Positions 46,169 through 54,853 of a stretch of 64,000 bases of DNA are shown piece by piece. Positions within the stretch are counted from its first letter, which is position 1. Each line of letters starts with the position of its first letter. Source of the DNA: Polaromonas sp. (GTDB lineage: Bacteria; Pseudomonadota; Gammaproteobacteria; Burkholderiales; Burkholderiaceae_C); NCBI RefSeq assembly GCF_010365105.1, contig NZ_JAAFGZ010000045.1, positions 1-64,000 on the forward strand, written 5' to 3'. The notes beneath the pieces were generated by a model. The model ran no database searches. It saw only the letters and a program-made list of their open reading frames with translations, and was not told the origin of the DNA. The translations under genes were made by a program, and so were the position numbers.

Positions 46169-48214
46169 TCAGTTCCAGACATCCGGCGGCAACTGGTCTT
46201 TCTTGCGGTAGATGGTGTTGCGCGAAACCCCCAGCGCCTTGGCCGCCGCCGACACGTTGCCCTGGTGCTGGCGAAGCATCTGGGCCATGGCGGACAGGGC
46301 GACATCCTGCAGGCTGTGGCCGGCGGCTTCACAGACCGGACGGCCGGGCGCTGCAGCAGCCAGCGGCTCCGCCCCGGTGATGGCGGCAGTCGGCTGCGGC
46401 AGCGTCTGGCCGGCAGGATGCTGGCCCATTTCCTCAAGAAAGTCGTCGGGCAGGTGGATGCGCTCGATCAGGCCCTCGCAGCCGACCATGACCACGGCGG
46501 TGCGCAACAGGTTGTGCAACTGGCGGAAGTTGCCGGGCCAGTGGTAGGCGCGGAACATGGCCTGCACGTCGGCCGACAGCCCGATCTTCGGGCTCTTGTC
46601 GCACAGGCTGCCAATGATCTTGGTGACCACCAGGTCGAAATCGCTGCGCTCGCGCAGCGCCGGCAGGCGCACCACCAGGCCGTTCAGCCGGTAGTACAGG
46701 TCTTCCCGGAACTCGCCGCGCGCGATCATGTCCTTGAGGCTTTTGTTGGTGGCGCACACGATGGCGATATCGACTTCAATTTCCTTGCCGGCGCCCAGCG
46801 GGCTGACGCGGCGGTCCTGCAGCACGCGCAGCAGACGCGCCTGCAGATGCTTGGGCATGTCGCCTATCTCATCGAGAAACAGCGTGCCGCCGTTGGCCTG
46901 CTGGATTTTGCCGGCCGCGCCTTTCTTGCGCGCGCCGGTGAAGGCGCCGTCCTCGTAGCCAAACAGCTCGGACTCGATCAGGGTCTCGGGAATGGACGCG
47001 CAATTGACCGACACAAAGGGCTTGGCGGCGCGGTCGGAGTCGCCGTGGATGGCCTGCGCCATCAGGTCCTTGCCGGTGCCGGTTTCGCCCAGGATCATGA
47101 TCGGAATGTCACGGCCGCGCACCATGCGAAGCTTGCTGATCACCGCCGAAACCTGCGCGTCGCCAGTGTCAAGATAGCGCAGCGTGGACAACTGGTGCCT
47201 GCGCGCCGAAGCGGCCTGGCTGATGCCCTGGCCGGCCGGCAGGCTGTCCACGGCATCGGGCGCCGGCCCTGCGTCATGGCCCGCGAACCATTGCATGCCC
47301 TGCTTGATCTTGACCCGGCAGGACACCGTCACCCCGTTGTGCAGGCACAGCGAATGCAGCCGGGGAATGCCGCCCCGGCAGAGTTCGTAAAGATGCGACA
47401 TGGCAATGCCGAACAGCGACGAAAAAGTATGCACCTTCAGCGCGTTGTGGGGCAAGCCCAGCTGGAACTGCGCGCTGCGGTTGGCCGACAGGAAGCGCCC
47501 GTCTGGGGAAAACACCACGATGCCCTCGACCAGGGTGCCAATGAACTCGGGACGGCTGTGGAAATGGATGCGCACGGCCTTGGGAAAGATGTCGGCGAAC
47601 ATGTGGTTTTCGACCATCTGCGCCGACATGCGCACCAGGGCCATGGTGTGCTGGTGCACGCTGCGGTGGTCGCCGCTCACGTCCAGCGCCCCGATCAGCT
47701 GGCCGTAGGGGTCCATGATGGGCGCGCACGAGCAGGTCAGGAACTTGTTGGCGTTCATGTAATGCTCGCCGCCGTGAACCATGATGGCCTGCTCCTCGCG
47801 CAGCGCGGTGCCAATCGCATTCGTGCCCTTGCTGTCTTCGGACCAGTCCACGCCGGGCGTCAGCGCCACCTGCGAGGCCTTCTCCAGAAAGTCGCTGTCG
47901 CCCAGCGTATGCAGCACCACGCCCCTGGCCGAGGTCAGCAGCACCATGCTGTGGGTGTTGGCAATCTGCTCGTACAGCGTTTCCATGGCCGGCGCGGCAT
48001 GCAGCAGCAAAAACCGGTTTTCTTCCATCGTCTGGGCCAGCACAACTTGGGCGGGCGGAGAAAAATCGGGCTGGTCGGAACTGGCAATGCCGAAGGACTG
48101 CGAACGCTGGTGCGACGCCTCAATCAGCGCGCGCTTTTTGTCGTCTTCGCTTTCGGAGCCGGGTGGAGTGCCTGTGCGGGAAGGTAAATAGCTGGCAGCC
48201 GGGATGCTCATCAT
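46169..48214 (-). CDS. Sigma-54-dependent activator, AcoR-like (GAF-AAA-Fis)
   Basis: The 681-residue regulator has an N-terminal GAF-like sensor region (about 60-205, with SVLLTSARGVVLHTLGD-type phrases and KGTNAIGTAL), a PAS-like segment (about 220-300), the AAA+ domain with Walker A GETGTGKD at 376-383 and the sigma-54 contact motif GAFTGA at 423-428, and a Fis-type helix-turn-helix at the C-terminus (GNVSAAAKALGVSRNTIYRK). The GAFTGA loop means it should remodel sigma-54 RNA polymerase. Start at 48214 is supported by AGGAG. It lies centrally in the alcohol island and is the obvious activator of its sigma-54 promoters; the inducer is probably an alcohol or aldehyde. Confidence 0.93.
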   Translation of the reverse strand: MMSIPAASYLPSRTGTPPGSESEDDKKRALIEASHQRSQSFGIASSDQPDFSPPAQVVLAQTMEENRFLLLHAAPAMETLYEQIANTHSMVLLTSARGVVLHTLGDSDFLEKASQVALTPGVDWSEDSKGTNAIGTALREEQAIMVHGGEHYMNANKFLTCSCAPIMDPYGQLIGALDVSGDHRSVHQHTMALVRMSAQMVENHMFADIFPKAVRIHFHSRPEFIGTLVEGIVVFSPDGRFLSANRSAQFQLGLPHNALKVHTFSSLFGIAMSHLYELCRGGIPRLHSLCLHNGVTVSCRVKIKQGMQWFAGHDAGPAPDAVDSLPAGQGISQAASARRHQLSTLRYLDTGDAQVSAVISKLRMVRGRDIPIMILGETGTGKDLMAQAIHGDSDRAAKPFVSVNCASIPETLIESELFGYEDGAFTGARKKGAAGKIQQANGGTLFLDEIGDMPKHLQARLLRVLQDRRVSPLGAGKEIEVDIAIVCATNKSLKDMIARGEFREDLYYRLNGLVVRLPALRERSDFDLVVTKIIGSLCDKSPKIGLSADVQAMFRAYHWPGNFRQLHNLLRTAVVMVGCEGLIERIHLPDDFLEEMGQHPAGQTLPQPTAAITGAEPLAAAAPGRPVCEAAGHSLQDVALSAMAQMLRQHQGNVSAAAKALGVSRNTIYRKKDQLPPDVWN

Positions 48215-48597
48215 CCGCTCCTTGAGTTACGTGTGCGACCTGGGCAAACCATGGCGCAAGGTCTTTCGGTGTCGTTGCCTTGCATTCGGCCTGACCGGTA
48301 TTTTTACGCAGGGCCGAACGCTTGGGCTACCGCATTCTGGAGCATGTCACAAGGGGTTCACAACGGCATAAACCCTTGATCAGAAAGGATTTATTGCCTT
48401 TTTTCAGCGCTTGGACCAGCGGCAAATTTGTTCCAAATTGACACACCTGGCGACACAACCCTTGCCTCAGCCGCTTGCCTCGAAAGCCCTTTGCAGAGTC
48501 ACTTCACTGGCAAGCCGGGCCGTGCAGGGGGGTGCCGAAAGTGCTGGCTTGCTTATTGCTGATAGGGGCCATCACGCATCAACTGGAGCAGATTTCA
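48215..48597. other. Divergent regulatory region, regulator / cytochrome c-550
   Basis: 383 bases between the activator gene and the cytochrome gene. It holds a TGTCACA motif at 48345-48351, a related ACACACCTGGCGACACA stretch near 48441-48457, and the sigma-54 element at 48545-48560. No gene is supported. Confidence 0.6.
48545..48560 (+). promoter_or_regulatory. Sigma-54 (-24/-12) promoter for cytochrome c-550
   Basis: TGGCTTGCTTATTGCT keeps the GG-N10-GC core and TTGCT, with two changes in the -24 part. It lies 38-53 bases before the ATG at 48598. Confidence 0.65.
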
Positions 48598-49086
48598 ATG
48601 AAAGCCTTTTCATCTTCACTTCTCAAGCGGTCCGGCATGGCGGTGTTCATTTCGGCCGCGCTCTGGACCGGCGCGGCCATGGCCCATGGCGATGTGGTGC
48701 CGCAGTCGGTGGACACGCACACGCTGCCCCAGCTCGGCGACAAATGGCGCGACGCCAACCCCTACAGCACCGGCCCGGCCAACAAGGAAGCGCTGCGCAT
48801 CGGCACGTCGGCCTACAACCAGAACTGCGCGCGCTGCCACGGACTGCAGGCGATTTCAGGCGGCATGTCGCCCGACCTGCGCAAGCTCGACAGCGAATGC
48901 ACGGGCATGGCCGACGCGGCCAAAAAATCTGCCTGCTTCAAGGAAATGGATGATTTTTTCATCTCCACCGTGCGGCGCGGCCGCACGCGCGACGGCCGCG
49001 TTTACATGCCGCCGTTTGAAGGCACGCTGACCCAGGAAGCCATCTGGTCCATCCGCACCTACCTGGAAACACGGCGCGAGCCTTGA
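48598..49086 (+). CDS. pedF: Cytochrome c-550, PedF-like
   Basis: A 162-residue periplasmic protein with a signal peptide (to about residue 28, ending AMAHG) and heme motif CARCH, followed by a second Cys pair (CTG and SACF) that may form a disulfide, as in cytochrome c-550 of quinoprotein ethanol oxidation systems. It ends YMPPFEGTLTQEAIWSIRTYL. It would take electrons from the alcohol dehydrogenase to the oxidases. Start at 48598 has GGAG upstream. Confidence 0.9.
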   Translation: MKAFSSSLLKRSGMAVFISAALWTGAAMAHGDVVPQSVDTHTLPQLGDKWRDANPYSTGPANKEALRIGTSAYNQNCARCHGLQAISGGMSPDLRKLDSECTGMADAAKKSACFKEMDDFFISTVRRGRTRDGRVYMPPFEGTLTQEAIWSIRTYLETRREP

Positions 49087-49185
49087 GGCCCGCACAGCAG
49101 CCTGAAGCCTGCCGACAGGCGCGCGCCGCAACCGGCCCCGGCGAATCCCGCCCAGTTTTCAATTGACCCAAGGCAAGCCCACACC

Positions 49186-50097
49186 ATGACTTCTTCGAAT
49201 CCCGACGTTTGCCTGGACCCCCGCCGCGACGGCCTGCCGGCACGCGGACTTGACCGCCGGCGCAGCCTGGCGTTCCTGCTGTCGCTGGGGCTGCCGCTGG
49301 CGCAGGCGCAGACCGAGTTGACCGACCTGGCGCGCATTCGCGCCAGCGGTGTGCTGAAGGTTGCCGTCTACAAGGACAACGCGCCATTTTCAGACGGCCC
49401 CACCGACAACATGCAAGGGCTGGACATTGACCTGGCCGGCGCCTTGGCCCGGCAGCTGCAACTCAAGCTGGCCCTGCTGCCCTTCGACGCGGGCGAACGC
49501 ATGAACGACGACCTGCGCAACATGGTCTGGCGCGGCCACTACCTGGGCTACGGGCCGGCCGACATCATGCTGCATGTGCCGGTGGACAAGTACCTGATGC
49601 AGGAAAACCGGCAGGCGCTGATCTTTGCGCCCTACATGCGCCAGGTGCAGGTGCTGCTGCATGACACGCGCACGCTGCCCCAGGTCACGGGGCCGGATGA
49701 CCTGAAAGGCCACAAGCTGGCCGTCGAGCGCGGCACCGGCATGGCCAGCGTGCTGATGGGCCAGCAAAACGGCATGCTGCAAACGCAGGTCAGTCTTTAC
49801 CCCTCGGGCGTCGAGGCGGCCCAGGCCGTTATCAAAGGGCAGGCGGCCGCCGCCTATGTGCTGCGCTCGCAGGCCGAAGCCGCACTGGCCGGGGCCCAGC
49901 CCCGTCCGGCGCACCTGGCGCTGACCAGCCTGCCGCTCGAAGGCGTCCCTGAAAACGGCTGGCCGCTCGGGCTGGCCATCAAGGCAGCCAACAAGGACCT
50001 GGGCCAGGCGCTCGAAGTGGCCTTCAGGGAATTGCGCAGCAATGGCGAACTGCTGGCCATGTTCCAGAAGCGTGGCATGACGTTGACGGCGCCCTGA
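49186..50097 (+). CDS. Quinoprotein-associated periplasmic binding protein (MxaJ/XoxJ-like)
   Basis: A 303-residue family-3 extracellular solute-binding protein with an N-terminal twin-Arg region and hydrophobic leader (RRRSLAFLLSLGLPLAQAQ), then SGVLKVAVYKDNAPFSDG and MQGLDIDLAGALARQLQLKL. It belongs to the group encoded with PQQ alcohol dehydrogenases (MxaJ/XoxJ relatives), which may help activate or mature the enzyme. It follows the cytochrome c-550 gene by 99 bases, likely in one unit. Confidence 0.88.
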   Translation: MTSSNPDVCLDPRRDGLPARGLDRRRSLAFLLSLGLPLAQAQTELTDLARIRASGVLKVAVYKDNAPFSDGPTDNMQGLDIDLAGALARQLQLKLALLPFDAGERMNDDLRNMVWRGHYLGYGPADIMLHVPVDKYLMQENRQALIFAPYMRQVQVLLHDTRTLPQVTGPDDLKGHKLAVERGTGMASVLMGQQNGMLQTQVSLYPSGVEAAQAVIKGQAAAAYVLRSQAEAALAGAQPRPAHLALTSLPLEGVPENGWPLGLAIKAANKDLGQALEVAFRELRSNGELLAMFQKRGMTLTAP

Positions 50098-50157
50098 AAC
50101 CCTGCGCTGCGTCACGCCGGTGCTGCGGTCCGCCGCACCGGCTTTGCTTTTTTCGTA

Positions 50158-50547
50158 TCACAACGCTTGCGCCCCGGATGACGCCGCATCCTGCCTTTCG
50201 AGTTCTTCCAGCTCCGCTTCGGTGAACACCCGTGAACGCGTGTGGAAGGCCTTGCCCTCGGGGCCTTCCAGCGAGAACGTGCCGCCATGCCCGTCGATGA
50301 CGTCGATGATCAGCTGCGTGTGCTTCCAGTAGGCGTACTGCGACTTGCCGATGTAAAAACGCGCACCGCCGATCTCGCCCAGAAAAACATCGCCCGCGCC
50401 CATCGTGATCTCGCCCGGCAAATAGCAATTGGCCGCGCTGTTGTCGCAGCAGCCACCGGACTGGTGGAACATGACGGTGCCGTGTTTCGCCTGGAGCTGC
50501 TCCACCAGTTCGAGCGCCGCCGGGGTGGCAATGACTTTTTCAACCAT
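50158..50547 (-). CDS. DUF779 family protein, aldehyde dehydrogenase partner
   Basis: A ~129-residue protein starting MVEKVIATPAALELV, with the Cys-rich HQSGGCCDNSAANCYLPGE and YAYWKHTQLIIDVIDGHGG. DUF779 proteins are almost always encoded after AcoD/ExaC-type aldehyde dehydrogenases, as here. I chose the start at 50547 for its GGAG site; the frame is open to 50580. The function is not established; the Cys/His residues suggest metal binding. Confidence 0.9.
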   Translation of the reverse strand: MVEKVIATPAALELVEQLQAKHGTVMFHQSGGCCDNSAANCYLPGEITMGAGDVFLGEIGGARFYIGKSQYAYWKHTQLIIDVIDGHGGTFSLEGPEGKAFHTRSRVFTEAELEELERQDAASSGAQAL

Positions 50548-50643
50548 GTCGGTCTCCAGATAAAACGCCATGAAATGCAAAAAGGGACGGTTTCCCGTCC
50601 CCGTGAATGCTGCGCGGCCTTGGGCCGGCCGGTCACCGGCAGG

Positions 50644-52164
50644 TCAGAAGAAGCCGAGCTTTTGCTCGCTGTAGCTGACCAGCAGATTCTTGGTCTGCTG
50701 GTAGTGGCCCAGCATCATCTTGTGGTTTTCGCGGCCCAGGCCCGATTCCTTGTAGCCGCCAAAAGCCGCATGCGCCGGGTAAGCGTGGTAGCAGTTGGTC
50801 CAGACGCGGCCGGCCTTGATGGCGCGACCCATGCGGTAAGCGACGTTGCCGTTGCGGCTCCACACACCGGCACCCAGTCCGTAGAGCGTGTCGTTGGCAA
50901 TCGCCAGGGCGTCGGCCTCGTCCTTGAAGGTGGTCACAGCCAGCACGGGGCCGAAGATTTCTTCCTGGAAGATGCGCATCTTGTTGTGGCCCTTGAACAG
51001 CGTCGGCTTGACGTAGTAGCCGCCTTCGTAGTCAGGGCCGAGGTCGGCCTGCTCGCCGCCGATCAGCACCTCTGCGCCCTCCTGGCGACCCAGTTCGAGG
51101 TAGGACATGATCTTGGTGAGTTGCTCTTTGGACGCCTGCGCGCCCATCATGGTGTCGGTGTCCAGCGGGTTGCCCATCTTGATGGCAGCAACGCGCTTGA
51201 GCACGCGCTCCATGAAAGCGTCGTAGATCGATTCCTGGATCAGCGCACGCGACGGGGCGGTGCAGACCTCGCCCTGGTTGAAGGCAAACAGCACCAGGCC
51301 TTCGATGGCCTTGTCCAGGAAACTGTCGTCCTTGTCCATCACATCGGCAAAAAAGACGTTGGGCGACTTGCCGCCAAGTTCCAGCGTGGCCGGAATCAGG
51401 TTGTTGGCCGCCGCCTGGGCAATCACGCGGCCGGTCGAGGTGGAGCCGGTGAAGGCGATCTTGGCGATGCGCTTGCTGGTGGCCAGCGGCATGCCGGCTT
51501 CGCGGCCGTAGCCGTTGACGATGTTGAGCACGCCGGCGGGCAGCAGGTCGGCAATCAGTTCGGCCACGATCAAAATACTGATGGGCGTGGATTCGGCGGG
51601 CTTGAGCACCACGCAGTTGCCGGCGGCCAGCGCCGGGGCCAGTTTCCAGGCGGCCATCAATATCGGGAAGTTCCAGGGAATGATCTGGCCGACAACGCCC
51701 AGCGGCTCGTACAGGTGGTAGGCGACAGTGTTTTCGTCGATCTCGCTGATGCTGCCTTCCTGCGCGCGGATGCAGCCGGCGAAATAGCGGAAGTGGTCAA
51801 TGGCCAGCGGAATGTCGGCGTTCAGCGTTTCGCGGATCGGCTTGCCGTTGTCCACGGTTTCGGCCCAGGCCAGCAGTTCGAGGTTGGCTTCCAGGCGGTC
51901 GGCGACCTTGAGCAGCACATTGGAGCGCTCGCCTGCGGAGGTGCGGCCCCACTTGTCGGCTGCTGCGTGGGCGGCGTCGAGTGCGCTTTCGATGTCCTCG
52001 GCGGTGGAACGCGCTACCTGCGTGTACGGCTTGCCGTTGACGGGGCTGATCACGTCAAAGTATTGGCCCTTGGCCGGTGCAAGCCACTCGCCGCCGATGA
52101 AGTTGTCGTACCGGGCTTTGTAGGTGTGAAGGGCGTCCGTGGCGCCGGGTGCTGCGTAGATCAT
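50644..52164 (-). CDS. NAD-dependent aldehyde dehydrogenase (AcoD/ExaC type)
   Basis: A 506-residue cytoplasmic enzyme with the catalytic Cys in FNQGEVCTAPSRAL, the general-base Glu in LELGGKSPN, and the nucleotide-site phrases PWNFPILMAAWKLAPALAAGN and GSTSTGRVI. It oxidises the aldehyde product of the periplasmic alcohol dehydrogenase to the acid. It is the first gene of a unit with DUF779 and has a possible sigma-54 promoter. Confidence 0.95.
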   Translation of the reverse strand: MIYAAPGATDALHTYKARYDNFIGGEWLAPAKGQYFDVISPVNGKPYTQVARSTAEDIESALDAAHAAADKWGRTSAGERSNVLLKVADRLEANLELLAWAETVDNGKPIRETLNADIPLAIDHFRYFAGCIRAQEGSISEIDENTVAYHLYEPLGVVGQIIPWNFPILMAAWKLAPALAAGNCVVLKPAESTPISILIVAELIADLLPAGVLNIVNGYGREAGMPLATSKRIAKIAFTGSTSTGRVIAQAAANNLIPATLELGGKSPNVFFADVMDKDDSFLDKAIEGLVLFAFNQGEVCTAPSRALIQESIYDAFMERVLKRVAAIKMGNPLDTDTMMGAQASKEQLTKIMSYLELGRQEGAEVLIGGEQADLGPDYEGGYYVKPTLFKGHNKMRIFQEEIFGPVLAVTTFKDEADALAIANDTLYGLGAGVWSRNGNVAYRMGRAIKAGRVWTNCYHAYPAHAAFGGYKESGLGRENHKMMLGHYQQTKNLLVSYSEQKLGFF

Positions 52165-52220
52165 GGGTCTCCTTAGGGGGTCAATGGCGGGGTGTTTTCC
52201 CTTGCGGGTACTGCATCAGT

Positions 52221-52236
52221 ATCAAGGAACGTGCCA
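52221..52236 (-). promoter_or_regulatory. Possible sigma-54 promoter for aldehyde dehydrogenase
   Basis: On the minus strand TGGCACGTTCCTTGAT has a perfect -24 part, but the -12 GC reads GA, which is a serious departure. It is 57-72 bases before the ATG. Weaker than the other sites. Confidence 0.4.
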
Positions 52237-52378
52237 GCAGGGCGAAAGCGGAAAAACCCGTGTTTTTCGCGCGTTTCCGGGTCATTTTGCGGAGGTCCTG
52301 ACGCGATGCATCCGCCATGCAGCGCAATAGCCGGCCCGGGCATCACGGCGCGCACGGTATCGGAGTGTTTGATACTCC

Positions 52379-52439
52379 TGAATTCATAGCTGCTTGTGCA
52401 TACCAGGCTTGCGCCAAAGGCCTGTTTGATGCTGAAAAC
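52379..52439 (+). repeat. Short dispersed intergenic repeat, copy 8
   Basis: TGAATTCATAGCTGCTTGTG, then GGCTTGCGCCAAAGGCC and TGTTTGATGCTGAAAAC. Intergenic between divergent genes. Confidence 0.85.
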
Positions 52440-52612
52440 AGTATGTACGGGCCAAAGTCAATATGCCCCGGTGCTGCTGGCGCTGCTGGTGCTGCAACTG
52501 CCGGCTTCATGCGCCATGCAACGCTCCGCCCTGAAACACCTGTGACAAAAAAGAGCAATCCTTTTGCCAACGCCAGGCCTGCCGGGCTGCAGTCGGCGCG
52601 CCAGGTTGCGAC

Positions 52613-52628
52613 TGGCATGGCTTTTGCT
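52613..52628 (+). promoter_or_regulatory. Sigma-54 (-24/-12) promoter for the porin gene
   Basis: TGGCATGGCTTTTGCT matches TGGCAC-N5-TTGCW with one change. It is 56-71 bases before the ATG at 52684. Confidence 0.7.
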
Positions 52629-52683
52629 GAAACCGGCGTGCCCACATATTGCCGGGCAATCCCAAATGACCGGAAACATCGTG

Positions 52684-53769
52684 ATGAACAAAAACCTGCC
52701 CGCCCTCGCCGTTCTGGCCCTGATTTCAGGCGCCGCCGCTGCCCAGAGCGCCGTGGTGCTGTATGGCAACGTTGACCTGGGCCTGCTGACGCAGAACCAC
52801 AGCCCGGCGGGCGGCTCCTCGACCAGCATCGCCAACGGCGGCATCTCGCCCAGCATCTGGGGCTTTCGCGGCTCGGAAGACCTGGGCGGCGGGCTGAAAG
52901 CCAATTTCAACCTGGAAGGACACTTTGCCGCGGACACCGGCGCGGCGGGCGGCAATGGAACCACGGGAGCTGCGGCCCTGTTTCGCCGCCAGTCCAATGT
53001 GGGCTTGTCGTCTGCCGACCTGGGCACGCTCACCCTGGGCAACCAGTACAGCCCGGCCATCCTGGCATTCGCTGCGACAGACCCGCGCGGCCTGCGTGAA
53101 AACTTCTCCGGCCTTTACCCCTGGGCCTACAACTCGGGCGTCGTTGCCCCGGGCCTGAGCGCGGCAATCCTGCCGAACCAGAACAACGACGTCGGCGTGT
53201 TCCTGCAAAACGCCATCACCTACAGCCACAAATTTGGCCCGGTCGGCATTGCGGGTGGCTACAGTGTCTCGGAAGGCAAAGGCGCTGTGTATTCCCTGGG
53301 CGTCACTTACGCAGGTCCGCTGTCTTTGTCGGCTGCCTACCAGTCCAACAACAAGCCCAACACGTCTGACCGGCTGAGCAGCATCTACACCGTCGGTGCC
53401 GGCTACACCCTCGGCGACTTCACTGGCAAGCTGAACTATCTGCGTGGCGACAACAAAAATGCCGCCACGCTTGCCGATGCCAGCAAGGTGAATGTGGTCG
53501 GTGCAGGCCTGGACTGGAAGACGGCGGCCAACAACACCGTGATGGGTGCCGTCTATTTCGGCAAGAACAAGACCAACGGCCAGGACAAGACCACGACGCT
53601 GATCCTGAGCGATGAATACGCCCTGTCCAAGCGCACCACGCTGTATGGAACCTTTGTCTATGCCGACGCCAAGGCAGGCGCCACGCTGCTGACGACCGTG
53701 GTGGCAGGCGGCACGGCGGCCAATGTCGGCACCAGCCTGTTCAACGTGGGCGTCAGGCACTCGTTCTGA
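52684..53769 (+). CDS. Outer-membrane porin (betaproteobacterial, Porin_4)
   Basis: A 361-residue general porin with a signal peptide (MNKNLPALAVLALISGAAAA), first strand SAVVLYGNVDLGLL, a typical GGISPSIWGFRGSEDLGGGLKANF in pieces, and the C-terminal VGVRHSF ending in Phe, the outer-membrane signature. Sixteen strands are expected. Its place in the alcohol island and its sigma-54 element suggest it admits alcohols. Confidence 0.93.
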   Translation: MNKNLPALAVLALISGAAAAQSAVVLYGNVDLGLLTQNHSPAGGSSTSIANGGISPSIWGFRGSEDLGGGLKANFNLEGHFAADTGAAGGNGTTGAAALFRRQSNVGLSSADLGTLTLGNQYSPAILAFAATDPRGLRENFSGLYPWAYNSGVVAPGLSAAILPNQNNDVGVFLQNAITYSHKFGPVGIAGGYSVSEGKGAVYSLGVTYAGPLSLSAAYQSNNKPNTSDRLSSIYTVGAGYTLGDFTGKLNYLRGDNKNAATLADASKVNVVGAGLDWKTAANNTVMGAVYFGKNKTNGQDKTTTLILSDEYALSKRTTLYGTFVYADAKAGATLLTTVVAGGTAANVGTSLFNVGVRHSF

Positions 53770-53788
53770 TCGGCCAGCAGGCCTTTCA

Positions 53789-53820
53789 GCCCCGGCATTC
53801 CTGCAAGGAAATGCCGGGGC
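53789..53820. terminator. Hairpin between convergent porin and apbE genes
   Basis: Arms GCCCCGGCATT and AATGCCGGGGC (11 bp, perfect) around a 10-base loop. It lies 20 bases after the porin stop. No T-run follows, so it may be a bidirectional stop or mRNA-end hairpin. Confidence 0.6.
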
Positions 53821-53836
53821 CTGCCTGACAAAGCGC

Positions 53837-54853
53837 TCAGGCGGCCCGGAATTGCAGGCCCGGCGTGGCCTGCCAGTTGCCCTGCTTGTCCACCACCAGC
53901 ACATCGACACTCCATGCGCGGGCGAGTCGAAGCGCCTTTTCGCGTCCGGCAACGAACATCACCTTGGTGAGCGCATCGGCCAGCGCGCAACTGGGTGCCG
54001 CCACGGCGACACACGACAGTTCGGCAGGCGAATAACCGGTGTGCGGATTGAAGATGTGGTGGTGCTGGTGGTCGGGGCTGAAACTGCATTCGTTGTCAGC
54101 AGACACTGCCACGCCCCGGCCGTCCAGCGCCAGACGGCTGATCAGCGCCTGCGCATCGCGCGGGTCCTGCAGCCCCAGCAGCCAGGGCTGGTGATGGCTT
54201 GAATCACCCAATGACGTCCACTCGCCGGCATTGACCAGCGCATGCGCAATGCCGCTGGCCTGCAATCGGCTGCGCACCAGGTCAGCGGCAAAGCCCTGGG
54301 CAATGCCGTTCAGCGTCACGCCCATGCCAGGGCGGCCCAGGCGAATGGCGTCGTGTGACACCGACAGATGCGTCCAGCCGACCGCAGCCCGGGCGGCAGT
54401 CACCGCCTCGGGCGACGGCAACGCCTGGCGGCTGGCTGCCTGTTCAAACACCTGCCACAGTGGCTGGACAGTGACATCAAACGCGCCCTGGCTGCGCGCC
54501 GACACACTTTGCGCCAGCTGCAGGATAGCCACCAGATCGGGGTGCGGCCGCAACAGCACGCCCTCGCGGTTCAGTCGGCTGAGCGCGCTATCGTGGTCGA
54601 ACAGGCTCATCTGCGCCTCCACATGGCGGATGGTTTCGACCGCCGCGTCCAGCGCCCGCTCGGCGTGGCGGCTGTCGGTATGCGCCACGCGCACGGACAG
54701 CATCGTGCCGAAGCCGAGCAGCATGCGGTCGCGCCACTGCAGCGCGTCGGCGCCATGAACGGCATCGGCTGCGCCTGCCATCAGCCAGCCGGAAGCAGCC
54801 AGGCCGGCTGCGCCCATGCCCAGGCTGGCGCGCAGGAAATTGCGGCGTTTCAT
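53837..54853 (-). CDS. apbE: FAD:protein FMN transferase ApbE
   Basis: A 338-residue flavin transferase with a twin-arginine leader (MKRRNFLRAS, then a hydrophobic segment), and ApbE motifs including LNGIAQGFAAD, VNAGEW and HHIFNPHTGYSP. It attaches FMN through a phosphoester to Thr in target proteins. Its ATG overlaps the stop of the NosR-like gene by four bases, so the NosR-like protein is the obvious target. Confidence 0.94.
   Translation of the reverse strand: MKRRNFLRASLGMGAAGLAASGWLMAGAADAVHGADALQWRDRMLLGFGTMLSVRVAHTDSRHAERALDAAVETIRHVEAQMSLFDHDSALSRLNREGVLLRPHPDLVAILQLAQSVSARSQGAFDVTVQPLWQVFEQAASRQALPSPEAVTAARAAVGWTHLSVSHDAIRLGRPGMGVTLNGIAQGFAADLVRSRLQASGIAHALVNAGEWTSLGDSSHHQPWLLGLQDPRDAQALISRLALDGRGVAVSADNECSFSPDHQHHHIFNPHTGYSPAELSCVAVAAPSCALADALTKVMFVAGREKALRLARAWSVDVLVVDKQGNWQATPGLQFRAA

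Larger units (their letters stand above)
52165..52683. other. Divergent promoter region, aldehyde dehydrogenase / porin
   Basis: 519 bases. It holds two opposite sigma-54-type elements (52221-52236 on minus and 52613-52628 on plus), a TGTGACA motif at 52541-52547 and a copy of the short dispersed repeat. No gene is supported. Confidence 0.65.

Noticed and set aside
46265..48187. Long open frame (640 codons) opposite the AcoR-like gene
   Set aside because: It is the antisense of a clearly conserved regulator in GC-rich DNA; its sequence is His/Gln/Gly-rich without domains.
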